Under the pieces are notes generated by a model. The model ran no database searches and was not told the origin of the DNA. It saw only the letters and a program-made list of their open reading frames with translations. DNA of 64,000 bases from Agrobacterium tumefaciens. Lineage in GTDB: Bacteria > Pseudomonadota > Alphaproteobacteria > Rhizobiales > Rhizobiaceae. How positions within the stretch are numbered: the first letter of the stretch is position 1; every line of letters starts with the position of its first letter. The stretch covers positions 27,168-91,167 of the forward strand of contig JAGIAH010000014.1 of NCBI GenBank assembly GCA_017744915.1, read 5' to 3'. The position numbers and the translations under genes are program-made. Shown one piece after another: positions 44,574 to 53,186 of this stretch.

Positions 44574-44978
44574 TCAGCAGCCCTTGCCGCCATTCGCCCA
44601 GCGCTTGACGTCGGTTGCTATGCGGCCGGAGATGGCTTCGTTCATCATCGGTCCGAAAGCATCGAGCTTTGCGGGGTTGCCTTCGGCCTGGATCACCAGC
44701 ATGGGGCGCGATTCCGGGCTGTGGCGCGGCACGAGCAGGATGCGCGGGCGGCCGGAGAAGGAATTCAGCTCAGGAGCCAGACGATAGGCCTTGAAGGCGG
44801 CGTCGCCCGATTTGAACCAGCAGGCATTCGCACCGAGCGCGATGCGCTCCATGGTGGGCAATGCCGCGCGGGAGAAGGAGGCGGTCGGCTGCGGTTTCGG
44901 CTGGCAGGCGGCGAGCGCAGCCGCGGCAAGGATCAAGCCGGTGGCTTTATAGGCATTGTGTCGAAGAATGCGGGGCAT
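44574..44978 (-). CDS. Hypothetical lipoprotein
   Basis: The 134-residue protein starts with a short basic stretch, a hydrophobic segment and a lipobox (LAAAALAAC, Cys at about 25), so it should be lipidated. The mature part has two further cysteines (NACWF, GGKGC at the very end). Family unknown. ATG 44978 is chosen so that the signal begins properly; the longer frame to 45116 would run into the purQ terminator. Confidence 0.75.
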   Translation of the reverse strand: MPRILRHNAYKATGLILAAAALAACQPKPQPTASFSRAALPTMERIALGANACWFKSGDAAFKAYRLAPELNSFSGRPRILLVPRHSPESRPMLVIQAEGNPAKLDAFGPMMNEAISGRIATDVKRWANGGKGC

Positions 44979-45028
44979 CAGGTCATCCAGAAGAGAAGCC
45001 GAAACATAGCCGGAAACCGGCATCAAAA

Positions 45029-45051
45029 AAGGCGGGTTTAAAACCCGCCTT
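45029..45051 (-). terminator. Terminator of purQ
   Basis: A palindromic stem AAGGCGGGTTT/AAACCCGCCTT (45029-45039 with 45041-45051) is followed on the minus strand by TTTTTTGATG. It starts 7 bases past the purQ stop at 45058. Confidence 0.88.
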
Positions 45052-45057
45052 GGTCTA

Positions 45058-45729
45058 TCAGGCTGCGATGACGCCAAGCGCCGAAGCGAAGAGGCCGCGG
45101 CCGTCATTACCGCCATGGGCGGCTTCGATGAGGTTTTCCGGATGCGGCATCATGCCGAGAACGTTGCCCTTGGCGTTGATGACGCCGGCAATGTCGTTCA
45201 GCGAGCCGTTGGGATTGGTGCCTTCGGCATAACGGAACACCACCTGGCCGTTGCCTTCCACGGACTTCAGCTCATCCGTATCGAGGAAATAGTTGCCGTC
45301 ATGATGGGCGACGGGGCAGCGCAGGATCTGGCCCTTGTCGTAAGCGCGGGTGAAATCGGTGTCGTTATTGGCGACTTCGAGCTTCACTTCGCGGCAGACG
45401 AATTTCAGCGAGGCATTGCGCATCAGGGCACCCGGCAGCATGCCGGCTTCAACCAGAATCTGGAAGCCGTTGCAGACGCCGAGAACCTTGACGCCCTTTT
45501 CGGCCTTTTCGCGGATGGCCTGCATGACCGGCATGCGGGCGGCGATGGCGCCGCAACGCAGATAGTCGCCATAGGAGAAGCCACCCGGGATGACGATCAG
45601 GTCGACGTCGGGAATATCCGTTTCCGTCTGCCAGATGGTGACGGGCGCGCTTCCGGAGATTTTCGTCAGCGCCGCGATCATGTCGCGGTCGCGGTTGAGG
45701 CCGGGAAGTTGGACGACAGCGGATTTCAT
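45058..45729 (-). CDS. purQ: Phosphoribosylformylglycinamidine synthase subunit PurQ
   Basis: PurQ is the glutaminase subunit that feeds ammonia to PurL. The 223-residue protein has catalytic Cys86 in [11 protein letters not shown] and the His/Glu of the triad in GMMPHPE at about 196-202. Its length fits the separate PurQ of Bacillus-type complexes. purS lies 19 bases upstream and purC before that, so the order purC-purS-purQ forms one unit. Confidence 0.97.
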   Translation of the reverse strand: MKSAVVQLPGLNRDRDMIAALTKISGSAPVTIWQTETDIPDVDLIVIPGGFSYGDYLRCGAIAARMPVMQAIREKAEKGVKVLGVCNGFQILVEAGMLPGALMRNASLKFVCREVKLEVANNDTDFTRAYDKGQILRCPVAHHDGNYFLDTDELKSVEGNGQVVFRYAEGTNPNGSLNDIAGVINAKGNVLGMMPHPENLIEAAHGGNDGRGLFASALGVIAA

Positions 45730-45748
45730 GGGCGCGGCTCCTGCGGCT

Positions 45749-45991
45749 TTAGAGGATGGCGATTGCGTAGTTTTCGATGACCGTATTGGCCAGCAGCTTT
45801 TCGCACATTGCCTTCAGGTCGGTTTCGGCCTTGGCCTTGTCGGCGCCTTCCAGCTCCAGATCGAAGACCTTGCCCTGGCGGACGTGGCCGACGCCATCAA
45901 AACCGAGGCTGCCGAGCGCGCCTTCGATTGCCTTGCCCTGCGGATCGAGAACGCCGTTCTTCAGCGTAACAGTCACCCGTGCCTTGATCAC
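45749..45991 (-). CDS. purS: Phosphoribosylformylglycinamidine synthase subunit PurS
   Basis: PurS is the small subunit that bridges PurL and PurQ and helps channel ammonia. The 80-residue protein matches the family along its length: [29 protein letters not shown], then [14 protein letters not shown]. It lies between purC and purQ. Confidence 0.96.
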   Translation of the reverse strand: MIKARVTVTLKNGVLDPQGKAIEGALGSLGFDGVGHVRQGKVFDLELEGADKAKAETDLKAMCEKLLANTVIENYAIAIL

Positions 45992-46015
45992 CTGATCTTC
46001 TCCTGATTTTACCCT

Positions 46016-46053
46016 ACGAGGCCAATATTACTTCACGAGGCCGATATTACTTC
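46016..46053. repeat. 19-bp tandem repeat over the purC stop
   Basis: Two 19-base units (46016-46034 and 46035-46053) differ at one position. The second covers the last codon and the stop of purC on the minus strand; the first is in the purC-purS spacer. It looks like a small tandem duplication. Confidence 0.8.
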
Positions 46054-46811
46054 ACCAGAACAGGGCCGGTGCCGCGGATCGGTTCGTTTTCATTGATGAT
46101 GCCGAGACGGCGCGCCACTTCGGAATAGGCTTCCAGAAGCCCGCCCATATCGCGGCGGAACAGGTCCTTGTCCATCTTTTTCTGGGTCTCGATGTCCCAC
46201 AGACGGCAACTGTCGGGCGAAATCTCGTCGGCGAGGATGATGCGCATCATGTCGCCTTCGAAGAGGCGGCCGCATTCGATCTTGAAGTCGACGAGCTGGA
46301 TGCCGACGCCGAGAAAGAGGCCGGACAGGAAGTCGTTGACGCGGATGGCAAGCGCCATGATGTCATCAAGCTCGGCGGGGTTTGCCCAGCCGAAGGCCGT
46401 GATGTGCTCTTCGGAGACCATCGGGTCTTCCAGCTCATCCGACTTGTAATAGAACTCGATGATCGAACGCGGCAGCACCACGCCTTCCTCGATGCCGAGG
46501 CGCTTGGAGAGCGAGCCGGCGGCGACATTGCGCACGACGATCTCGAGCGGGATCATCTCCACTTCCTTGATCAGCTGCTCGCGCATGTTGAGGCGGCGGA
46601 TGAAGTGGGTGGGAATACCGATCTTGTTCAGATGCGTGAAGACATATTCGCAGATGCGGTTGTTCAGCACACCCTTACCGTCGATGACTTCGTGCTTCTT
46701 CTTGTTGAAGGCGGTCGCATCGTCCTTGAAGAACTGGATAAGCGTGCCTGGCTCCGGACCCTCGTAGAGGATCTTGGCCTTGCCTTCGTAAATACGGCGG
46801 CGACGGTTCAT
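46047..46811 (-). CDS. purC: SAICAR synthetase (phosphoribosylaminoimidazole-succinocarboxamide synthase)
   Basis: PurC joins CAIR and aspartate to give SAICAR. The 254-residue protein has the family signatures [35 protein letters not shown] and DFKIECGR, and [14 protein letters not shown] as the late signature. ATG 46811 gives [13 protein letters not shown], the standard rhizobial start. It heads the purC-purS-purQ unit. Confidence 0.97.
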   Translation of the reverse strand: MNRRRRIYEGKAKILYEGPEPGTLIQFFKDDATAFNKKKHEVIDGKGVLNNRICEYVFTHLNKIGIPTHFIRRLNMREQLIKEVEMIPLEIVVRNVAAGSLSKRLGIEEGVVLPRSIIEFYYKSDELEDPMVSEEHITAFGWANPAELDDIMALAIRVNDFLSGLFLGVGIQLVDFKIECGRLFEGDMMRIILADEISPDSCRLWDIETQKKMDKDLFRRDMGGLLEAYSEVARRLGIINENEPIRGTGPVLVK

Positions 46812-46954
46812 AATTGCAGGTCTCTTGGTTGACGCCGATTCTGGTGGCGTTGCGTTTGGTCTTTGAAGCGGTCCCATAAAGGAAAAGAGTGCATTCTACA
46901 ATGCGGCTGGCATATTTCCCTTCAATTCTTGTGACAGGCCGGGGAAACCGCCGC

Positions 46955-46978
46955 GCCCGGAAAATCAGCTTTCCGGGC
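46955..46978 (-). terminator. Hairpin after the esterase gene, possible terminator
   Basis: A 9-bp stem GCCCGGAAA/TTTCCGGGC (46955-46963 with 46970-46978) lies 37 bases past the stop at 47015. No strong T-tract follows, so termination is uncertain. Confidence 0.55.
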
Positions 46979-47014
46979 TGATCGAAGGGGAGGCGGTCCA
47001 CACGGCTACCGCTG

Positions 47015-47578
47015 TCAGGGCTCGACTGCCTTCAGCCGGCTCAAAAACTGGGCGAAGACCATACCGCCTTCCGGCCACGGACCATGGCCGGACTCGGTGT
47101 TGATATGGCCAGACATGCCGGCGTCGATCAGCAGCGAACCCCAGGCGGCGGCGATGTCATCGGCATGTTCATAGGAGCCGAAAGGATCGTTCCGGCTGGC
47201 GATGGTGATCGCCGGGAAAGGCAGCGGATCACGCGGGTAAGGCCCGAAGGTCATCAGGTGCTTGGGCCGGATATCGGGATTGGCGACATCGGGCGGCGCG
47301 ACGAAAAGCGCGCCGGACACCTTCTTGCCGATTTCCGGCAGCGCGTGGATGACGGTCGGCACGCCGAGCGAATGGGCGACAAGGACGATGGGCTTGGTGG
47401 AGGCATTGACCTCTTCCACCAGCCGGGCGACCCAATCTTCCTTCACCGGCTTCGACCATTCCGCCTGCTCGACACGGCGGGCGGTGGAAAGCTTGCGCTC
47501 CCAGCGGCTCTGCCAGTGGTCGGGGCCTGAATTGGTGTAACCGGGGACGATCAGGATATCTGCTTCTGAAACTTTCAT
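47015..47578 (-). CDS. RBBP9/YdeN-family alpha/beta hydrolase
   Basis: The 187-residue protein is a small serine hydrolase of the RBBP9/YdeN family: LIVPGYTNSGPDHWQSRWE at the start, VAHSLGVPTVIHAL with the nucleophile Ser, and a C-terminal SGHGPWPEG with the catalytic His. The physiological substrate is unknown. ATG 47578 (MKVSEADIL) is the family start. It lies between purB and purC on the same strand. Confidence 0.9.
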   Translation of the reverse strand: MKVSEADILIVPGYTNSGPDHWQSRWERKLSTARRVEQAEWSKPVKEDWVARLVEEVNASTKPIVLVAHSLGVPTVIHALPEIGKKVSGALFVAPPDVANPDIRPKHLMTFGPYPRDPLPFPAITIASRNDPFGSYEHADDIAAAWGSLLIDAGMSGHINTESGHGPWPEGGMVFAQFLSRLKAVEP

Positions 47579-47646
47579 GCGCCCATATCTGTGTTGTGAT
47601 GCCGCCGCGATCAAGGCCGCGGCGGCATTAACGTCAAGGAGTTCTC

Positions 47647-48954
47647 TCAGGCGTTGCCGAAGACGCGGTTGAAGATCGTGTCGACATGCTTGGTGTGGTA
47701 ACCGAGGTCGAACTTCTCGCGGATCGTCTCTTCGGACAAGGCAGCGCGCACTTCCTCGTCGCCCAGCAGTTCCTCAAGGAAATCGGCACCCTGTTCCCAG
47801 ACCTTCATGGCGTTGCGCTGTACCAGGCGGTAAGCGTCCTCGCGGGAAACGCCGGCCTGCGTCAGCGCCAGCAGAACACGCTGCGAATGCACGAGGCCGC
47901 GGAACTTGTTCATGTTCTTCAGCATGTTGTCCGGGTAGATCACCAGCTTTTCGATGACGCCGGCCAGACGGTTCAATGCGAAATCTAGGGTAACCGTGGT
48001 GTCGGGGCCGATGGCGCGCTCCACGGAGGAGTGGCTGATATCGCGCTCGTGCCAGAGCGCCACGTTTTCCATGGCGGGCACGACCGACATGCGCACCAGA
48101 CGGGCAAGGCCGGTCAGGTTTTCGGTCAGAACCGGGTTGCGCTTGTGCGGCATTGCCGACGAGCCCTTCTGGCCGGGAGAGAAGAACTCTTCCGCTTCCA
48201 GAACCTCGGTGCGCTGCATGTGGCGAATTTCGATGGCGACGTTTTCGATCGACGAGGCGATGACGCCGAGGGTTGCGAAGAACATGGCGTGGCGGTCACG
48301 CGGGATGACCTGGGTGGAGACCGGCTCGGGGATGAGGCCAAGCTTGGCGCAGACATGTTCCTCGACGCGCGGGTCGATATTGGCGAAGGTGCCGACGGCG
48401 CCGGAGATCGCACCCGTGGCGATTTCGGCGCGGGCATTGACGAGGCGCTCGCGGTTGCGGTGCATCTCGGCATAGAAGCGGGCGAAGGTCAGGCCCATGG
48501 TGGTCGGCTCGGCGTGGATGCCATGGCTGCGGCCGATGCGCACCGTGTTCTTGTGCTCGAAGGCGCGGGTCTTGAGAGCCGTCAGCACCCGGTCCATATC
48601 GGCGAGCAGCAGATCGGCGGCGCGGACGAGCTGGATGTTGAGTGTGGTGTCCAGCACGTCCGACGAGGTCATGCCCTGATGCACGAAACGGCTGTCGGGG
48701 CCGACAAATTCGGCAAGATGGGTGAGGAAGGCGATGACGTCGTGCTTGGTCACGGCCTCGATTTCGTCGATGCGGGCGACGTCGAAAGTGGCGCTGCCGC
48801 CCTTTTCCCAGATGGTCTGGGCCGCGGACTTCGGAATGACACCGAGCTCGGCCAGCGCGTCACAGGCATATGCCTCGATCTCGAACCAGATGCGGAACTT
48901 TGTTTCCGGCGACCAGATGGCGACCATTTCCGGTCGGGAGTAACGAGGGATCAT
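47647..48954 (-). CDS. purB: Adenylosuccinate lyase
   Basis: PurB cleaves SAICAR to AICAR and adenylosuccinate to AMP, each time releasing fumarate. The 435-residue protein has the superfamily signature SSAMPHKRNP and conserved HQGMTSSDVLDT and GRSHGIHAEPTT. ATG 48954 (MIPRYSRPEM) is the standard start; the in-frame extension to 48999 is not conserved in the family. Confidence 0.98.
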   Translation of the reverse strand: MIPRYSRPEMVAIWSPETKFRIWFEIEAYACDALAELGVIPKSAAQTIWEKGGSATFDVARIDEIEAVTKHDVIAFLTHLAEFVGPDSRFVHQGMTSSDVLDTTLNIQLVRAADLLLADMDRVLTALKTRAFEHKNTVRIGRSHGIHAEPTTMGLTFARFYAEMHRNRERLVNARAEIATGAISGAVGTFANIDPRVEEHVCAKLGLIPEPVSTQVIPRDRHAMFFATLGVIASSIENVAIEIRHMQRTEVLEAEEFFSPGQKGSSAMPHKRNPVLTENLTGLARLVRMSVVPAMENVALWHERDISHSSVERAIGPDTTVTLDFALNRLAGVIEKLVIYPDNMLKNMNKFRGLVHSQRVLLALTQAGVSREDAYRLVQRNAMKVWEQGADFLEELLGDEEVRAALSEETIREKFDLGYHTKHVDTIFNRVFGNA

Positions 48955-49035
48955 GGCAATGACTTTCTTAGTGGAGGAATTTTGCTGCCCGTTTAGCAAA
49001 GTGTTCCGGTAATCTCAATCTATCAAGCTGCATGG

Positions 49036-49542
49036 CTATGTCGCTCGCTGCGCACGCCGGCAGAGGATTGCGCCCGCAGGCAGGAGCGGAAGGACGGCAA
49101 AGGGAAAATACAGCCCTAGGCCAAGAATTGCGAACTGATAGATCGCGCCGAGCGAGGTGAAGAGCTGCTGGAAGAACCAGATGCGGGAAAAGGCCGGCGC
49201 ATGCCACTGCGCATAAAAGATGCGGTACTGGAACGCGAAAAACGCCGCCGCGACCGCTATGGTGAAGATGGCGATGGCAGCACAGCTTGCCGCAAAGCGC
49301 AGCGGCAGGGCCGAGGAGGCGGGTAGCAGACGCAATGCCGCCATGGCCAGCGGCCAGCCCAACAGGCCGCCGCAGAAGAACAGCGCGATTATCTCGGCGG
49401 CATGGTCGGTCTCCAGCCGGTTCCTGAGATAAAGGCCAAGCAAGGCGGTGGCCGCCGAACAGCTTGCCCAGATGAACGAGGCGAGAAGGGGAAACAGCGC
49501 TTTCGAGATTGCGTTGCGGAAACCCTGCCTGTCGCTGTCCAT
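49036..49542 (-). CDS. Hypothetical membrane protein
   Basis: The 168-residue protein has four hydrophobic segments (near 17-38, 48-66, 80-105 and 128-157). No family recognised. ATG 49542 starts MDSDRQGF. It lies between rpe and purB on the same strand. Confidence 0.7.
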   Translation of the reverse strand: MDSDRQGFRNAISKALFPLLASFIWASCSAATALLGLYLRNRLETDHAAEIIALFFCGGLLGWPLAMAALRLLPASSALPLRFAASCAAIAIFTIAVAAAFFAFQYRIFYAQWHAPAFSRIWFFQQLFTSLGAIYQFAILGLGLYFPFAVLPLLPAGAILCRRAQRAT

Positions 49543-49598
49543 CAAGCCCCCGCCTTCAAGCGCCCGTCGTAATACTTCCGGCGTTGCCGCCTTTTCGG

Positions 49599-50276
49599 CT
49601 ACGACCTTGCGGTTTCCGCTGCCGCGCGCAGCAGCGAAACCGTCTTGCGATAGTCTTCGACGCCATCGCCCTTGAAGACGGCTGAACCTGCCACCAGCGC
49701 ATTGGCGCCGGCAGCGATGATCGCGCCGGCGGTTTCCGCCGTCACACCGCCATCCACTTCCAGTTCGATCGGCCGGTTTCCGATCATCGCCTTTGCGGCG
49801 CGGATCTTGTCCAGCATGGCCGGAATGAACTTCTGTCCGCCGAAACCGGGATTGACGCTCATGATCAGCACGAGATCGACATCATCCAGCACGTTTTCGA
49901 TGACGGAAAGCGGGGTCGCGGGGTTGAGGGTCACGCCGGCCTTCCTGCCGAGCGTGCGGATGGTCTGGAGCGAGCGATGCAGGTGAGGCCCGGCCTCCGC
50001 ATGCACGGTAATCCCGTCGCAGCCCGCCTTGGCAAAGGCTTCGAGATAGGAATCGACAGGGGCGATCATCAGGTGACAATCGAAAAAGGCATTGCTGTGC
50101 GGGCGAAGCGCCTTGATGACATCCGGCCCGAAGGAAATATTGGGCACAAAATGCCCGTCCATGACATCGAGATGAATCCAGTCGGCGCCTGCTTCCGTGA
50201 CATCGGCGACTTCCTGTCCCAGCTTGGCGAAATTGGCAGCCAGAATGGACGGGGCTATGCGGATGGGCAGGGACAT
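49599..50276 (-). CDS. rpe: Ribulose-phosphate 3-epimerase
   Basis: Rpe interconverts D-ribulose 5-phosphate and D-xylulose 5-phosphate. The 225-residue TIM barrel shows [29 protein letters not shown] (metal Asp), [16 protein letters not shown] and EVDGGVT, matching the family throughout. The protein ends at AAAETARS, a normal length. Confidence 0.97.
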   Translation of the reverse strand: MSLPIRIAPSILAANFAKLGQEVADVTEAGADWIHLDVMDGHFVPNISFGPDVIKALRPHSNAFFDCHLMIAPVDSYLEAFAKAGCDGITVHAEAGPHLHRSLQTIRTLGRKAGVTLNPATPLSVIENVLDDVDLVLIMSVNPGFGGQKFIPAMLDKIRAAKAMIGNRPIELEVDGGVTAETAGAIIAAGANALVAGSAVFKGDGVEDYRKTVSLLRAAAETARS

Positions 50277-50408
50277 GGGGCAAACTCCTCTCGACGCGTT
50301 GCGTAAGCTGCCTTTAACATCAAGTATCGGGGTTTGAAACGGCTGGCAGCGCGGTTGCCGGTGGTTTTCAGCCGTGCTTCAGCGAATTTCCGGCAAGGTC
50401 GGCTGGAC

Positions 50409-51488
50409 CTATTGCCTTTCGGCCTTCTCCACCGGCTCGAAACGCTGGCCGTTCCAGCGCTGCAGGCGGTAGGGATTGTCCGATAGCTCATGTGAGGGAT
50501 TGAAGCCGAGATCGCCGATCACGGTTTTGAAGACGGTGCCGCCCGTCAATATTTCGGGCGCGGGTTTCGACTGTGCCTGTACCGCTTCCACAACTGCTGC
50601 GGTGAGTTCCGTTGCCGCATAGGCCGGCAGGACATAGCCTTCGGGCTCGATGCCGGCGGCGCGCAGTTCACCGGCGGCGGCCTGGGCCGAGGGCAGGGTA
50701 TCAAAGGCCGGGCGGGTGACCGCCAGCACATTCGCGGCCAAAGGGACGGGATTGTTGGCCGCATTCATGGCGTCGCCGCCCATGACCGTCAGGGCAAGGT
50801 TTTCGGAGCCGGCATCTCTGGCGATAATGGCGACGTCGTTGCGTTCGGCGCCGACGAAGACATGCGTGATGCCGGTTCGCGCCAACCGGCGCACAAGCGC
50901 CACCTGCTGTTCCTGATTGGGGCGCATCGTATCGGCAAAAGTGGGTTTGAGGCCGTTTTCCTCGAGTGCCGAGCGGATGCGGTCGACCAGTTCGCGGCTG
51001 TAGATCGTGCCGTCATCCACCAGCCCGATGGAATGTCCCTTCCAGTCGCGCAGGATGATTTCGGCGATCCTGTCCGATTCTGCCCGGTCGGACGGGGCAA
51101 GCCTGAAAAGCGGCCAGCCATATTTCAGTGCGTCTTCCATGAGAATCGGCGCACGGCTGGAAAGCGTGATCGCCGGAATGGCGGCCGCCTTCAGCGGCGG
51201 CAGAACACCCTGAAGTGTTTCCGTGCACAAAAAACCGATCGCGGCGCTGACCTTCGCGGCTGCCAGCCCATCGGCGATCGCGCCGCCGCTGCCATCTTCG
51301 CAGCTTTCATGGATTTCCACGACATCCAGGCCAAGCTTGGCAGCCGCCGTCTTCGCGCCCTGCCGCACCTGCTGGCCCAACAGCTCGTAAGGGCCGTTCT
51401 GCGGGGCAACAATGCCGATCGACGCCGCGCTTGCTGAGCCCGCAAAGGCAAAACCGGCGATGATCGTTAGCAGGCGAAGTGAAAGCAT
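50409..51488 (-). CDS. Branched-chain amino acid-type ABC substrate-binding protein
   Basis: The 359-residue protein has a signal peptide (MLSLRLLTIIAGFAFAGSASA) and the Leu/Ile/Val-binding fold of type I periplasmic proteins: IGIVAPQNGPYELLGQQVRQGAK, IGFLCTETLQGVLPPL and VLPAYAATELTAAVVEAV. Ligands in the family include amino acids and amides. No permease or ATPase genes adjoin it, so it either serves a distant transporter or has a sensory role. ATG 51488 is used in preference to 51548. Confidence 0.87.
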   Translation of the reverse strand: MLSLRLLTIIAGFAFAGSASAASIGIVAPQNGPYELLGQQVRQGAKTAAAKLGLDVVEIHESCEDGSGGAIADGLAAAKVSAAIGFLCTETLQGVLPPLKAAAIPAITLSSRAPILMEDALKYGWPLFRLAPSDRAESDRIAEIILRDWKGHSIGLVDDGTIYSRELVDRIRSALEENGLKPTFADTMRPNQEQQVALVRRLARTGITHVFVGAERNDVAIIARDAGSENLALTVMGGDAMNAANNPVPLAANVLAVTRPAFDTLPSAQAAAGELRAAGIEPEGYVLPAYAATELTAAVVEAVQAQSKPAPEILTGGTVFKTVIGDLGFNPSHELSDNPYRLQRWNGQRFEPVEKAERQ

Positions 51489-51624
51489 GACGTGAGCGAA
51501 ATCCTGTTGTCCCGGCTTGATGTTTATCGGCAACAACCGGTTTTCCAAAGGAAAAATACGTGCGCGTCACTGACATTCCTGCAAAACCACCACATTGCCC
51601 ACGTGCCGGCATTGTTTTTGAGGA

Positions 51625-51888
51625 TCAGCTTGCCGATCTTTTGCTCGTTTCAGGGCTTGCGCGTTTTGAGCGCAGCTCCTCCCCAAGACTTTGCTCCACC
51701 CATGGTAACTGGGACATGAGATCGTTCCATTCGAAGGAGGGGCCGGCGCGGCTGGTCAGATTGTTGTGCCATCTGGTCAGTTCCGCGAAGCGCTGATCGT
51801 CGGTTATCCTGACTTCGTGGTCGCGATAAACTTTGTTTATCAGTCTTCCGAGTGTTTCATGTGGTGGATTATTATTTTTTGCACGCAA
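51625..51888 (-). CDS. Possible small hypothetical protein (uncertain)
   Basis: The frame gives an 87-residue soluble protein from TTG 51888 (MRAKNNNPPHETLGRLINK), but there is no ribosome site and no family match. A TATAAT-like sequence overlaps the start. It may be real or a chance frame at the edge of the AT-rich stretch. Confidence 0.35.
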   Translation of the reverse strand: MRAKNNNPPHETLGRLINKVYRDHEVRITDDQRFAELTRWHNNLTSRAGPSFEWNDLMSQLPWVEQSLGEELRSKRASPETSKRSAS

Positions 51889-52380
51889 TTGATTATATCA
51901 AAGTTGTAAGTGCGTTAATTCATGGATTCCACACTGCGACGGAATTTATGTCCGTATGATCTCCGCTGGTTGTTCGGCGGAACTGTTTCATTTCGGGAAA
52001 TTTGGTGAGACTGGCGTTCATGTTGCTTGATGGATAGCTTTTTAAAGATGTCAATTTTAAGTTGTTTTTGCCCGTCACGAATGAAGATGACCGTTGCCGT
52101 TGATTTTCAACGGAACTTTAAGCGTCCGTCTCTCTCGTCGCGGGGAAGAATTCAGCGCGGCTGAATTACTGTATTGCTTTATAAAACTATTATATTTGTG
52201 GAGTAGAGATACAATTTGGAGGGTGCGCGCTATTTATTGTGCCTTCTAGAGTGCAGCCCACAAAAATGCACATTTTATTTCCACTTCCCTAACTTGCTGA
52301 TATATATTCGAAATATATAAAGCTTCCCATTGGAGGCATGTTTTTTCTCGTGGTTTTTTCGCAATTGCGAGAAGATTTGC

Positions 52381-52410
52381 TTGACGGAAAGTAAATGATT
52401 GGCTTAGATA
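52381..52410 (+). promoter_or_regulatory. Predicted sigma-70 promoter of the sRNA candidate
   Basis: TTGACG at 52381-52386 and TAGATA at 52405-52410 are separated by 18 bases. Transcription would start near 52417. Confidence 0.55.
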
Positions 52411-52416
52411 TAAGTG

Positions 52417-52553
52417 TTTCAGGGGACGACTGAAATTGGCTGTAACAGGCCTCGGAAAGTGTTCCGGTATAAGCACTGCCAGACTATATTGCATTCTATA
52501 TTCTATTTTTTTCATTACGTATAAACCGCTTCGGGAAACTGGGGCGGTTTTTT
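52417..52553 (+). ncRNA. Candidate small RNA, about 137 nt
   Basis: A promoter-like sequence and a strong terminator (stem AAACCGCTTC/GGGGCGGTTT at 52523-52532 with 52541-52550, then TTTTT) bound a short transcript with no start codon in a plausible frame. Near its 5' end TTTCAG-N7-CTGAAA forms a hairpin. No homology to a named sRNA is claimed. Confidence 0.55.
52523..52553 (+). terminator. Rho-independent terminator of the sRNA candidate
   Basis: A 10-bp stem with two G-U pairs (52523-52532 with 52541-52550) has an 8-base loop and is followed by T residues. No coding gene ends just upstream of it on the plus strand. Confidence 0.85.
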
Positions 52554-52752
52554 ACATGGAGCTAATTTAAGCAATTTAAAATTGAATTTGTGAAGCCTCC
52601 GGCAAAGACGTTCCATCATTTTTATATTTACAGAAAAGATATCGCGCGGAGAGGGCGGATGTGACGCCGGCATATATGCGCGTGTAACCGTTTGAAAACA
52701 CCGCCGGCTGCCCTTTTCCCGGCAGGCGAGCCGCTCGGTTTCCTGTTCGGCT

Positions 52753-53178
52753 TTATTTCAGGGCGGCGAGGGCGTCTTTCGCAAAGGCGGAGATCGGTTC
52801 CGGGAGTTTATCTGGATCGAACCAGCCGATGGCGGAAAGCTTGTCCGGTTCGGTCAGGGCAGGTTCGCCCTCTGTGTCACGGGTGACGAAGATCAGCGAA
52901 ACCCAATGGTGCCGGTCTTCCGGATCGATAAATTCGCTGTGGCAGAGAAATTCGACGTCGCCGATCGTGAGCCCGGTTTCTTCCTCGGCTTCCCGACGCG
53001 CTGCGGCGAGGCAGGTTTCAAGGTGATCGACCTTGCCACCGGGAATGTTCCAGTATCCGGCTTCCGGCGCCTTCAAGCGCCGGCATAAAAGCAGGCGGCC
53101 TTCGCGCAATATGACAAGACCCACGCCAACGCCCGGAAAATCCAGGCCTGGTTTGATGGTCGATGTCATGCTGTCCAT
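52753..53178 (-). CDS. NUDIX hydrolase
   Basis: The 141-residue protein has a full Nudix box at about 48-70 (G-x5-E-x7-REAEEETGL). VGVGLVILREGRLLLCRR precedes it. It should hydrolyse a nucleoside diphosphate linked to some moiety; MutT-like cleaning or nucleotide-sugar substrates are possible. The start may be ATG 53178 or the in-frame ATG at 53169. It lies 8 bases after the helicase stop on the same strand. Confidence 0.9.
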   Translation of the reverse strand: MDSMTSTIKPGLDFPGVGVGLVILREGRLLLCRRLKAPEAGYWNIPGGKVDHLETCLAAARREAEEETGLTIGDVEFLCHSEFIDPEDRHHWVSLIFVTRDTEGEPALTEPDKLSAIGWFDPDKLPEPISAFAKDALAALK

Positions 53179-53186
53179 TGCGCTGG

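Larger units (their letters stand above)
51889..52752. other. AT-rich gene-poor stretch
   Basis: About 860 bases without a convincing protein gene, and clearly richer in A and T than the surroundings, especially from 52170 to 52640. It holds small hairpins, such as ATTCAGC-GCG-GCTGAAT at about 52150-52166, and the sRNA candidate at 52381-52553. A minus-strand frame of 89 residues (52246-52515) overlaps that candidate and looks spurious. Confidence 0.75.

Noticed and set aside
52246..52515. Minus-strand frame of 89 residues in the AT-rich stretch
   Set aside because: It has no ribosome site, no family match and AT-rich codons, and it overlaps the better-supported sRNA candidate.
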